32,323 nt of DNA from Lentisphaerae bacterium GWF2_57_35 (lineage in GTDB: Bacteria; Verrucomicrobiota; Kiritimatiellia; CAIQIC01; GWF2-57-35): assembly GCA_001804865.1 (NCBI GenBank), contig MHBK01000012.1, positions 1-32,323 on the forward strand, read 5' to 3'. The translations under genes were made by a program, and so were the position numbers. Below the pieces are notes generated by a model. The model was not told the origin of the DNA and ran no database searches. It worked only from the letters and a program-made list of their open reading frames with translations. Of the stretch, positions 7,006 to 14,864 are shown one piece after another. Every line of letters starts with the position of its first letter. Within the stretch, counting starts at the first letter, position 1.

Positions 7006-7323
7006 TTACGCGCCGAAATCGACAATCTTGATTTCCGTTAATTCCTGCCGATGGCCGATCTTCTTGTGATAGCCCTTCCGGCGTTTCTTTTTGAAAGCCA
7101 CGATTTTTTTGCCGCGCAAATGACGGACGACTTCAGCGGTGACGCTGGCGCCGGTCAATTCCGGGGCGCCGACCTTGAGTTCTTTGCCGTCCGAGAGGGC
7201 CAGCACTTTTTCAAGCTTGGTCTGCTGACCGGCTTCGGTCCCGATGCTCTCAATCTTTAGAAGATCGCCTTTTTCCACCCGGTACTGTTTTCCACCGGTT
7301 TCTACAACTGCATATGCTTCCAT
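7006..7323 (-). CDS. rplU: 50S ribosomal protein L21
   Basis: A 105-residue L21. The start at 7323 (MEAYAVVETGGKQYRVEKGD) matches the family N-terminus and has GAGG eight bases upstream; a longer frame to 7380 has no such support. Conserved L21 stretches include GKQYRV, KVLAL and the basic C-terminal KKKRRKGYHKKIGHRQ, which binds 23S rRNA. It is the first gene of the rplU-rpmA(-obg) unit. The upstream region (7324-7450) should carry its promoter and any L21 leader, but I could not define one. Confidence 0.97.
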   Translation of the reverse strand: MEAYAVVETGGKQYRVEKGDLLKIESIGTEAGQQTKLEKVLALSDGKELKVGAPELTGASVTAEVVRHLRGKKIVAFKKKRRKGYHKKIGHRQELTEIKIVDFGA

Positions 7324-7525
7324 AAATATCCTCATTTCCCATCGGGACTGCACCCGAAAATCTCCTGCCGCATTCGACAAGGGTGCAAAAAATACGGGAG
7401 ACGGGGGGGATTGTCAATCATTTGTTCATGGGCAATTTTGAAGTGAAGAATACGGAAAACATCGAACAACCAACATGGAACATCGAACGCGGGTGCATCT
7501 TGACTGCCCCCGCGCATACGAATAA

Positions 7526-7594
7526 GAATCCACGTCCTTACGGACGCGGCTACGTAGCCGCCGGCGTAAGCCCTGTCTTTTATACAGAGATTTG
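7526..7594. repeat. REP-like palindromic repeat pair (family A)
   Basis: Unit 7526-7553 contains GTCC-TTAC-GGAC followed by GCGGCTAC. It is followed head-to-head by a unit on the minus strand (7594-7554) containing GGC-TTAC-GCC and GGCGGCTAC, which matches 5573-5613. Compared with the unit at 14794-14823 (CGCC-TCAC-GGCG), the flanks, the T(C/T)AC loop and the GGCTAC tail are conserved while both sides of the stem change together. Confidence 0.7.
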
Positions 7595-7645
7595 AAGCCG
7601 CCTTTTCTGCAAGGCCTTCGGATGAAACCATTCTGGTGAACCAAC

Positions 7646-7718
7646 AGGTGGCCCGGCTTCTCCGAAGACGGGCTCTTCGGGTCCTGAAGCCGCGTTACGG
7701 AGAACGCGGCCCACCTGG
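7646..7718. repeat. AGGTGG-type repeat (family B), copy 1 with inverted partner
   Basis: Bases 7646-7675 are identical over 30 nucleotides to 15745-15774. The segment up to 7718 is a diverged inverted copy beginning (on the minus strand) AGGTGGGCCGCGTTCTCCG, so the two together could fold into a long imperfect hairpin. It lies just downstream of the glycosyltransferase operon. Confidence 0.7.
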
Positions 7719-7729
7719 AAGGAGGCCGA

Positions 7730-8854
7730 TTAGGCGGTGAGGCTCGACAGGCACTTCTGGATCGAGTGGTTTAATCCGTCGAGGAATTTCTGGGTGCTGA
7801 ATCGTTCGGCGTTTTGGCGGATAGATGTTGAATTCCAAGGCATTACGGAGCATTCCTTGACGGCCTGGAGGAGGGCTTCAGGGGCTTGGGCGTCGAAAAA
7901 GACGCCGGTATGGCCTTCCACGACGGTTTCGATGACCCCGCCGCGGCGAAAGGCGACGACGGGTTTGCCGCAGGCTTGAGCTTCCACCGGGACGATGCCG
8001 AAATCTTCTTCGCCGGGGAAGACGAGCAGCCGGCATTGTCGGTATAATTCGCGCACTTGTTCGTCGGGCAGCCAGCCGAGAAATTGGATGTTGGGAGCGG
8101 CTTTGGCTTGCAAGGCGTTGAGTTCGGTTCCTGTGCCCACGATTTTCAGGGGCCAGCCCAGTTGCGAGTAAGCCTCTATGGCGATGTCGAGCCGTTTATA
8201 GGGCACGAGGGCCGAGGTGATGAGATCGAAGTGGTCGTGTCCTGCGGGGCCGGGCGTGTAAAAATGGGTATCGACGGGCGGATAGACCACGTCGCAGTCG
8301 CGTTCGTAAAACCGGCGGATGCGGTCGCTCACATGGTGGCTGATGGCGACAAAGCGGTCCACGCGCTGCGATGCGCGCCGATCCCAGCTTCGCAAGGCGG
8401 CCAGGGTGGGCTGCAGGAGGATTTTTTTCAGGGGGTTGCGGCCGAAGTAGTCTTCGTAAAAGGTCCAGGCATAGCGCATGGGGGTGAAGCAATAGCAGAT
8501 GTGCTTTGTGCCGGGCGCGGGGCGTATGCCTTTGGCGACGCAGTGACTCGTGCTGATCAACAGATCGGCCTCGGGTAGACGAAACCGTTCGATGGCCGAT
8601 GGAAAGAACGGCAGGAAATAGCGGTAATGCCGTTCCACTTTGGGAATCGTTTGCAGCCAGGAGGTATGGATGGGGTGTCGGGCGATTCTTTTCGAGACCG
8701 AGCCGGGATTGTGCAGCAGGGTATAGATGGGCGCGCGGGGAAAGCCGTCGCATAGCAATTCCAGGACCTTTTCGCCGCCGCGCATGCCGGTAAGCCAGTC
8801 ATGGGCGAGGATCGTCTTGAGCGGTTTCCAGGATTCGGGGAAGACGGCGCTCAT
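7730..8854 (-). CDS. Glycosyltransferase family 4 (third of operon)
   Basis: A 374-residue GT-B enzyme, expected to move a sugar from a nucleotide-sugar donor to a glycan or lipid-linked acceptor at the inner face of the membrane. The N-terminal part has ILAHDWLTGMRGGEKVLE, a loop typical of GT4 enzymes of the mannosyltransferase type, and HICYCFTPMRYAW. The C-terminal donor domain has ALVPYKRLDIAIEA and the E-x7-E motif in EEDFGIVPVEAQACGKPVV. The start ATG at 8854 overlaps the TGA of the upstream glycosyltransferase (ATGA), so translation is probably coupled. Sugar specificity cannot be read from the sequence. Confidence 0.9.
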   Translation of the reverse strand: MSAVFPESWKPLKTILAHDWLTGMRGGEKVLELLCDGFPRAPIYTLLHNPGSVSKRIARHPIHTSWLQTIPKVERHYRYFLPFFPSAIERFRLPEADLLISTSHCVAKGIRPAPGTKHICYCFTPMRYAWTFYEDYFGRNPLKKILLQPTLAALRSWDRRASQRVDRFVAISHHVSDRIRRFYERDCDVVYPPVDTHFYTPGPAGHDHFDLITSALVPYKRLDIAIEAYSQLGWPLKIVGTGTELNALQAKAAPNIQFLGWLPDEQVRELYRQCRLLVFPGEEDFGIVPVEAQACGKPVVAFRRGGVIETVVEGHTGVFFDAQAPEALLQAVKECSVMPWNSTSIRQNAERFSTQKFLDGLNHSIQKCLSSLTA

Positions 8855-9996
8855 GATTTGTAGGCCTGTTCGTAGGCCCGGAGCGTTTGGCGGGCGGTAT
8901 GAACCCAGGTAAACGCGGCGGCCTGGCGCAGTCCTTTGTCGCGCAGGTCTTGCGCTAACGCGGGTTCGGTCAGGATGCGTACGACGGCCGCGGCGGCGGC
9001 TTCTACGTCGTCTGGATTTGTCAGCAGTGCGGCCTGTCCGGCGACCTGGGGCAGGGAGCTGGTGTTGCTGCACACCACCGGGGTTCCACAGGCCATGGCT
9101 TCGAGCACCGGCAGGCCGAATCCTTCGTACCGCGAAAGCAGGAGCAGGACCCGGGCTTGCTGATAGGTGTCCAGCAATTGGTCGGCCGGCAGATAACCCG
9201 CCCAATGCACAAACGGCTCCATGCCGTGACGGCGGGCAAGGTCGAGGGGCGAGGGATAGCGGTCGTCGGGCGGTCCGATGACCGTCAGCCGGACATCCTG
9301 CCCGGACAGCGCGCGGGCGTGCTTGAGCACGCGCAGGACGCCTTCGACGTTTTTATATGGGTCCATGCGTCCGACATAAAGCAACATGGGCGGGCTTGGA
9401 CGTTGCACCAGCGACGGACGGAACTGAGAGGAAACCCCGATGGGGGCGGCTTGCACCCGCCGGCTGTCGGTATGGGAAAAACCCAGGCTTTTCACGATAT
9501 CTTGGCGTGAGTTTTCGCTATCGGTTAAAACGATGGAGGAACGCGCCGCGACTTCCAGCATCAACCGCCGGTACAATGGGTATACGCGGGTTTTGCGCGA
9601 GCGGGGCGCGTATTCGGGGAAGAGCAAGGGGATCAGATCGTGAATGGTCGTGACGCAACGGGTGCGTCCTTTCCGGCTGCGTGGAAACGCGGCAAAGGGA
9701 ATCATGAAATTGGTGGAATGAAACACATCGATGTTCAAACGGTGGAGTTGTCTCGGAAGCAGAAGTTGATTGGGCAGGGAAAAGACGCCATAGGGCAGGA
9801 TGTGCGATGTAAAATTCGGCGCCTTTTCAAGCTGCGCGGTCTGCCGCACGGATTGCTCCAGGGTCCGGTCCTGGAAAAACAGCACGTATTCGTTGCGCCG
9901 ATCCCCTTGGGCGAGATGGCGGATCAGCTCCAGCGTATAGGTGCCTATGCCGCTGAGTTCCTTAAATATCCATCTTGCATCAATGCCGATTTTCAT
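8851..9996 (-). CDS. Glycosyltransferase family 4 (second of operon)
   Basis: A 381-residue GT-B enzyme. It starts MKIGIDARWIFKELSGIGTY, the usual first strand and glycine loop of the family. The acceptor domain has FHSTNFMIPF and TTIHDLIPLLFPE. The donor domain has LLYVGRMDPYKNVEGVL and RYEGFGLPVLEAMACGTPVV with the E-x7-E motif. It is a close structural relative of the preceding gene product and likely acts at another step of the same polysaccharide. The gene begins 50 bp after the stop of the first glycosyltransferase and its TGA overlaps the next start by four bases. Confidence 0.92.
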   Translation of the reverse strand: MKIGIDARWIFKELSGIGTYTLELIRHLAQGDRRNEYVLFFQDRTLEQSVRQTAQLEKAPNFTSHILPYGVFSLPNQLLLPRQLHRLNIDVFHSTNFMIPFAAFPRSRKGRTRCVTTIHDLIPLLFPEYAPRSRKTRVYPLYRRLMLEVAARSSIVLTDSENSRQDIVKSLGFSHTDSRRVQAAPIGVSSQFRPSLVQRPSPPMLLYVGRMDPYKNVEGVLRVLKHARALSGQDVRLTVIGPPDDRYPSPLDLARRHGMEPFVHWAGYLPADQLLDTYQQARVLLLLSRYEGFGLPVLEAMACGTPVVCSNTSSLPQVAGQAALLTNPDDVEAAAAAVVRILTEPALAQDLRDKGLRQAAAFTWVHTARQTLRAYEQAYKS

Positions 9997-10046
9997 AGGT
10001 GCTCGGGAATAATGGACAGGAACGATCGAAAAGAACACGAAAAAGT

Positions 10047-11156
10047 TTAGAGCCGACGGTATATCTCCCAGGTCTGGCGGGCTGTTTCGGACCAGGAATA
10101 GCGGCGGATTTGCTGCAAGCCTTTTTGCCGGAGCGTGTCGCGATGGGCGTTGTCGCGCAGCAGTCCGTTTAACGAAACCACCCAAAGTTCCACGTCAAGA
10201 TCGGGTACGATGAGCGCGGCTTCGCCGAGGACTTCCGGCAGGGACCCCTCGGCGGAGGCCATGACGGGGGTTCCGCAGGCCATCGCTTCGAGCGGGGTGA
10301 AGCCGAAGCCTTCGTAGCGCGACGGAAAAACAAACAACTCGGCGCCGGCATATAGCGCCGGCAAGTCGTTTTCCGTTACGAAATCCAAATGACGAATGCG
10401 CGCCGCTTTGGGGGATTGCCGGATGCGTTCGAACACGGGTTCGAATTTCCAACCCTTCATGCCGGCGACGACCAGGTCTCCGTCGAATTCGTCCAGGCGA
10501 TCGAAGACGTCGATCAGGAACGGAATGTTCTTGCGCGGCTCGACGGTGCCGACGGTCAGGAGGTAGGGGCGATCGAGCGACAACCGGCGGCGGGTTTCCT
10601 CAATGGCGTCGTCCGACGGGCGGGCCAGATGGGGATCGAGCCCGGAAGCGACGGCAAAAACTTTTTGGGGCGAGGCCGGGAGCAGCTCGCAGATCTCGCG
10701 GCGCACGAACTCCGAAACGGCAATGATGGCGTCGGCGTTTTGAACGGTGAGATTAATCCAGGTTTTCAGGTACTTGAGATTGCGCGCCTCGGTCGTCTCG
10801 GGAAAGCGCAGGAACGACACGTCGTGAATCGTGACCACGGATTTTCCGCGGCGCAGGGGCGGGCGGATAAAGTTGGGAAAGTGGTAGATATCCGCCGGGC
10901 CGGCAAAGAGGTCGAACGGCGGCCAGCCGAAGGTCTTCCAGGCATACTGGGCGTAACGGCCGGGGCACCAATGTACAGCCCGCTGAACGGCGCCTGGAAT
11001 AGAAAACGGCATGCCCTGGCGCTTGAAATCGAAGTAGAAAAGGCTCAGCTCATCCGAGCCCGCCTGTGGCGCCAGATGTTCCACCAGCGACTTGGTGTAG
11101 CGTCCGACGCCTGCGCGCTGGGCGATCGCCGCCTGTATGTCCATGCAAATCTTCAA
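10047..11156 (-). CDS. Glycosyltransferase family 4 (first of operon)
   Basis: A 369-residue GT-B enzyme with KICMDIQAAIAQRAGVGRYT at the N-terminus, VVTIHDVSFLRFPE, LLTVGTVEPRKNIPFLID and RYEGFGFTPLEAMACGTPVM (E-x7-E). I choose a TTG start at 11156 because GAGGAG lies five bases before it and it gives the family-typical M-K-I-C-M-D start; an ATG at 11180 gives eight extra residues and lacks a ribosome-binding site. It is the first gene of a three-glycosyltransferase operon that has no flippase or polymerase within the window. Substrate unknown. Confidence 0.9.
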   Translation of the reverse strand: MKICMDIQAAIAQRAGVGRYTKSLVEHLAPQAGSDELSLFYFDFKRQGMPFSIPGAVQRAVHWCPGRYAQYAWKTFGWPPFDLFAGPADIYHFPNFIRPPLRRGKSVVTIHDVSFLRFPETTEARNLKYLKTWINLTVQNADAIIAVSEFVRREICELLPASPQKVFAVASGLDPHLARPSDDAIEETRRRLSLDRPYLLTVGTVEPRKNIPFLIDVFDRLDEFDGDLVVAGMKGWKFEPVFERIRQSPKAARIRHLDFVTENDLPALYAGAELFVFPSRYEGFGFTPLEAMACGTPVMASAEGSLPEVLGEAALIVPDLDVELWVVSLNGLLRDNAHRDTLRQKGLQQIRRYSWSETARQTWEIYRRL

Positions 11157-11269
11157 ACGAACTCCTCGTGCGTCCAGCATCGTCTAAACGCAACCGGCGC
11201 GTCAAATAAATCCTTTAAATCTCCATTCGATGTGCGTATGTAGTATCCAACTCAAGACAGGAGACCATC
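11157..11269. promoter_or_regulatory. Divergent intergenic region
   Basis: 113 bp separate the glycosyltransferase operon (minus) from the large secreted protein gene (plus), so both promoters should be here. An AGGAGA ribosome-binding site (about 11258-11263) precedes the ATG at 11270. No pair of hexamers is good enough to place either promoter. Confidence 0.4.
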
Positions 11270-14200
11270 ATGATCCGCTTCGCCATTCGTACGGTTCTTT
11301 TTTGCGGTGTTTTTTCCCTGCTGCCGTTGGCCGCGCACGCGCAAAGCGTGCAACTGTCGGTTGCTCCCACCAACCTCGTTTGGAATACCAATGCCTGGGT
11401 GACGTTGACGGCGACGAATCTGACGCCCGGCGCCGGGTTGGATCTTCTGTTGTTTGCGGATATCGACCGCAACGGCGCCTTGAGTCAGAGCGATGTCCTG
11501 ATGGGTTCCTTTCCCGTCGAGGATGGCGTGACCAATTCCTTGGGCGCGTCCGTTATTCCTCACGACACGGATGGAGCCGCTAACGGAGTCGTGGTCAGCC
11601 GCATCTCCTACTATGGCATCGATTCTCCGTATCATGCGGCGGGTTCCTACTTGTGGGCAGCCAGCACCGGCTCGATTCCCGCGTTGTCTCGTTTTGACGT
11701 CACCCAGCCGACGAGCGCCGTCTGGGTGACCGGCTCGGTCAATCTGTATGGTTCTGACACGGCGGTGACCGGCGCCCTCGTCATGCTGGAATATTTTTTC
11801 GATCATCAAGGCGTCGAACCCACTGTCTGGACCGACACGAACGGCGTCTATCGGCTCTATCTGCCGCCCACCGTTTCAACCTCGGCGGTTTTTGCCATTC
11901 AATGCATGAAGCCGGACTATTTCGCGGCGCCGTTTCGCGACGATACGATGGAATTTATTTCCGCGTACATTTTTACGAACGATCTGGCGGTTGGGGCCAA
12001 TGTGGTCACGAATCCGCTCAAAGTGGTCGCACCGGTTCCCGGCGCGATCTACACGGTTTCCGGAACGCTCTCCGACGATCTGGCGCAGCCGGTGGCCGGA
12101 GGGTGGGTATTCTTTGAACCGGACGAAAGCGATGGATTTGCCATGTCGGTAAGCGACGCCAATGGACAATTTGCCTTGCCTGTGCCGGACGGTTTCGAAG
12201 GCGCGCTCTCGTGCGGCGGACCTGAAATCAATATGCGAGGCTTGGTCGGCGCCCAGAACGAGCCGATGACCGTGACCAACGACGTGGTGCAAAATTTGCA
12301 GTGCTCGTCGGCCGTCATTCTGGGAAAGGCTCAAGTGACGGATCTCGCGACGGGCGATCCCGTATCCGGCATTCCCGTGAGCTTCAAGTCGTCCAACGCG
12401 GAGGGCGGCGGATATTCGCTGAACGGCGGCTGGTACGAGGTGGGCTTGGTATCGAACGCCAGCTATTCGATCGGCGCCAATTCCAGGGAACTGGCGGCCT
12501 TCGGCTATGTCCGGGGAACCTCCTACCAGGGCATCAGCGTCACCAATGCGGGGCTATTCACCAATGCGCCGATAGTCCTGGAGCGTGGCTGCACCCTCAG
12601 CGGAAACGTCTATGACCGGAACACCAACGCGCTGTCCGGCGGGTTTGTCGAAGCCTTTGAGTACGGCACTTGGAATCACGTCGCCGGCTGCGAGGTGGAT
12701 CGACAGGCCCGCTATGAGCTGCTGGTGGCGACGGGCACTTGCCGGGTGGCTGCTCAGAGTTTCCCCGGTTATCTCGACATGAATTACACCAACCATTTTA
12801 TGTGGGAATGGGATATGGGGCCCGTGGCGGACCCGGTGATCGTGACGACGGCCGGGGTCTCCAACCTGGTGTTCTATCTTGAGCCTAAGTCATACATTCG
12901 CGGCACGGTTCGGTCGGGCGGTCTCCCCATTTCCAACGCCGTGGTGATCGCTCTGGTCGGCTGGGATCAGCGTGGTTCCTGTCTGACGTCGAACGACGGA
13001 ACGTATGAGTTAGGCGTGTTGACGGGGAGTAACTATGTCGTTCAAGCCGAACCTCCGACGGATTCGTTTTGGATATTTCAGTACTACAGCAATAAATACA
13101 ACGACGTCGATGCAAACCGGGTCACGACGCTCGTCGCCGTCGCGGCGGAAAACATCGATTTCGATTTGCCGCTCGGCGGGCGCATCGAGGGGACTCTATT
13201 CCAGTCGGATGGCGTGACGCCGCTCTCGAACCATTGGGGCGTCGTCGAGGCCAGAGACACGAACGATAATCAAACGATCAACAGCATGTCGATATTCGGC
13301 AACGGCTCCTACGGCGTGGTGGTTACCGCCGGCATCTATTATGTCCATGCTTCCGCCGAGAATTATCTTAACCAGTACTATTCAGGCGTATACGAATACC
13401 AATCCGAACAGGCTCGGGCGGTCACCGTTCAGGTCGGGCAGGTTGTTTTGCCGGTCAATTTTTCGATGACGGCGCCCAGCTTCATCGACGGGGTCGTCAC
13501 CAGCGGCGGGCAGCCGGTGAGCGGCTTGCAGGTCTATGTGAGTTATTGGCCGGACACCAACAATCCGTGGAGTGAGCCTTTGGCTTCCGCCTTGACGGAC
13601 GACTTCGGCGTGTACGTTCTCGAGACGGCGCCGGGCTCCAACTTCGTAATCGGCACGGAGTCGTCCTCGGGCGGCTTTTATCTCCAGGAATACTGGAGCA
13701 ATGCCACGCAGATGTCGCAAGCGACGCTGTTGGATTTGCCGCTGCAATCCGGACGGTCCGGCATCGATTTTGACCTGGAGCTGGGGATGCGCATTGAAGG
13801 AGCCGTGGTGGATGGGAATGGCCTGGCCTTGACCAATCTCTGGGTAGAGGCTCTGTATCTGTCTTCGAACGGCTCCCCGATGAACGCCGGCGGAATGGAG
13901 ACCGATTCCGGCGGGAACTATGGCTTTGCCTTGTCGGCGGCCACCTCCTATGTGGTCCGCGTTCAACGGCCGTGGTTTGTCGAGGAAGACGACTGGTGGT
14001 ATCCCGAAACCTGGTTCAGCAACCGCTACAGCGCCTTTACCGCCGAGACTCTTCGAACCAACGCCGGGAAAACCGTTCGGGCCGATTTGCAGTTGAACCT
14101 CGGCTATCGCGTTCAGGGCCGCGTGTTCACCTCCGATGGAACCACCCCCGCCTCCATGGCGCGCGTGGCGGCGACCGACGCCGCGAGCAATCGATATCCC

Positions 14201-14785
14201 GAAAGCAGTACGGACTGGACCGATTGGTATAATCTCGTGCTGCCCACGAACGCGGTCCTGTATCTTCAGGGACAGGCGCAGGATCAGGTGGCGGAATATT
14301 ACAGCAACACCTACAGCCAGGCCGAGGCCCTGCCGTTCCAAGCGAACGCCATGACCACGACCCGGGTCGATTTTGTCCTGTATTCGTACTCGGAAGATAA
14401 CGACAGCGACGGTCGTGCCGACTATCAGGAAGACACGCGGCCCGACGGCTTGTTCGTCCCGGCGCAGGATTGGGCGAGCTATACCAATGCCGATACCGAC
14501 GGAGATCTCTACAGCGACAACGAAGAGTATTACGCCCGCACCAGCCCGCAGGATGCCGACAGCTTCCTGCATTGCGTTAACACGACTCGCTCCGGTTTGG
14601 ACATGGTGATCTCCTGGTCGGCCTCCACCAACGTCGTTTACCACATCCAGCGCTGTGCCAACCTCAACGATCCGTCCGGCTGGAGCGATTGGATGCCGGT
14701 TATGGGGACGGGAACCACGATGACTGTGATCGATAGTTCTCCCGGCGCCGCCAATAACGCGTATCGGGTTCGGGTGACGTACTAA
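11270..14785 (+). CDS. Large secreted protein of carboxypeptidase-regulatory-like modules
   Basis: 1171 residues with an N-terminal signal peptide (FCGVFSLLPLAAHAQS, cleavage about residue 25). After an N-terminal beta domain I count about nine related modules starting VWVTGSV, YTVSGTL, VILGKAQV, CTLSGNV, SYIRGTV, GRIEGTL, SFIDGVV, MRIEGAV and YRVQGRV, the form of carboxypeptidase-regulatory-like (CNA-B-like) beta-sandwiches. The later modules share a short (Q/E)-Y-(Y/W)-S-(N/G) motif. Near the C-terminus DNDSDGRADYQED and NADTDGDLYSDNEEY look like calcium-binding thrombospondin type 3 loops. The end (VVYHIQRCANL to YRVRVTY) is a beta module that is also at the end of the DUF4465 protein. Likely a surface or extracellular structural or adhesive protein; no enzyme motif is visible. 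Confidence 0.85.
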   Translation: MIRFAIRTVLFCGVFSLLPLAAHAQSVQLSVAPTNLVWNTNAWVTLTATNLTPGAGLDLLLFADIDRNGALSQSDVLMGSFPVEDGVTNSLGASVIPHDTDGAANGVVVSRISYYGIDSPYHAAGSYLWAASTGSIPALSRFDVTQPTSAVWVTGSVNLYGSDTAVTGALVMLEYFFDHQGVEPTVWTDTNGVYRLYLPPTVSTSAVFAIQCMKPDYFAAPFRDDTMEFISAYIFTNDLAVGANVVTNPLKVVAPVPGAIYTVSGTLSDDLAQPVAGGWVFFEPDESDGFAMSVSDANGQFALPVPDGFEGALSCGGPEINMRGLVGAQNEPMTVTNDVVQNLQCSSAVILGKAQVTDLATGDPVSGIPVSFKSSNAEGGGYSLNGGWYEVGLVSNASYSIGANSRELAAFGYVRGTSYQGISVTNAGLFTNAPIVLERGCTLSGNVYDRNTNALSGGFVEAFEYGTWNHVAGCEVDRQARYELLVATGTCRVAAQSFPGYLDMNYTNHFMWEWDMGPVADPVIVTTAGVSNLVFYLEPKSYIRGTVRSGGLPISNAVVIALVGWDQRGSCLTSNDGTYELGVLTGSNYVVQAEPPTDSFWIFQYYSNKYNDVDANRVTTLVAVAAENIDFDLPLGGRIEGTLFQSDGVTPLSNHWGVVEARDTNDNQTINSMSIFGNGSYGVVVTAGIYYVHASAENYLNQYYSGVYEYQSEQARAVTVQVGQVVLPVNFSMTAPSFIDGVVTSGGQPVSGLQVYVSYWPDTNNPWSEPLASALTDDFGVYVLETAPGSNFVIGTESSSGGFYLQEYWSNATQMSQATLLDLPLQSGRSGIDFDLELGMRIEGAVVDGNGLALTNLWVEALYLSSNGSPMNAGGMETDSGGNYGFALSAATSYVVRVQRPWFVEEDDWWYPETWFSNRYSAFTAETLRTNAGKTVRADLQLNLGYRVQGRVFTSDGTTPASMARVAATDAASNRYPESSTDWTDWYNLVLPTNAVLYLQGQAQDQVAEYYSNTYSQAEALPFQANAMTTTRVDFVLYSYSEDNDSDGRADYQEDTRPDGLFVPAQDWASYTNADTDGDLYSDNEEYYARTSPQDADSFLHCVNTTRSGLDMVISWSASTNVVYHIQRCANLNDPSGWSDWMPVMGTGTTMTVIDSSPGAANNAYRVRVTY

Positions 14786-14793
14786 AGTGCAAG

Positions 14794-14864
14794 AGAATCC
14801 ACCGCCTCACGGCGGCGGCTACAGAGGACTCTTTTGTAGCCGCCGCCGTAAGGCGGTGGATTCT
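14794..14864. repeat. Large inverted repeat (family A), between convergent genes
   Basis: Two 30-base arms (14794-14823 and 14835-14864) are complementary at 29 of 30 positions, the exception being a G-T-compatible change, with an 11-base loop. Each arm is itself palindromic (CGCC-TCAC-GGCG) and ends in GGCTAC. It starts nine bases after the stop of the large secreted protein gene and ends one base before the stop of the prepilin gene, so it may also serve as a bidirectional terminator. Confidence 0.85.

Larger units (their letters stand above)
7324..7729. other. Intergenic mosaic of palindromic repeats
   Basis: 406 bp without a supportable gene, between the rplU start and the end of the glycosyltransferase operon. 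From left to right: the rplU upstream region, a GAACATCGAAC-type short direct repeat (about 7457-7488), a segment GTGCATCTTGACTGCC (7495-7510) related to 5263-5280, two palindromic GGCTAC-type units (7526-7594), and a pair of AGGTGG-type units in inverted orientation (7646-7718). It looks like an accumulation site for several short repeat families. Confidence 0.55.

Noticed and set aside
5467..7041. Long plus-strand open frame (524 codons) across obg, rpmA and rplU
   Set aside because: It is the antisense of three clear conserved genes on the minus strand in GC-rich DNA and has no recognisable domain.
13382..14644. 420-codon minus-strand open frame
   Set aside because: It lies antisense within the large secreted protein gene, whose modules and thrombospondin-like loops are continuous on the plus strand.
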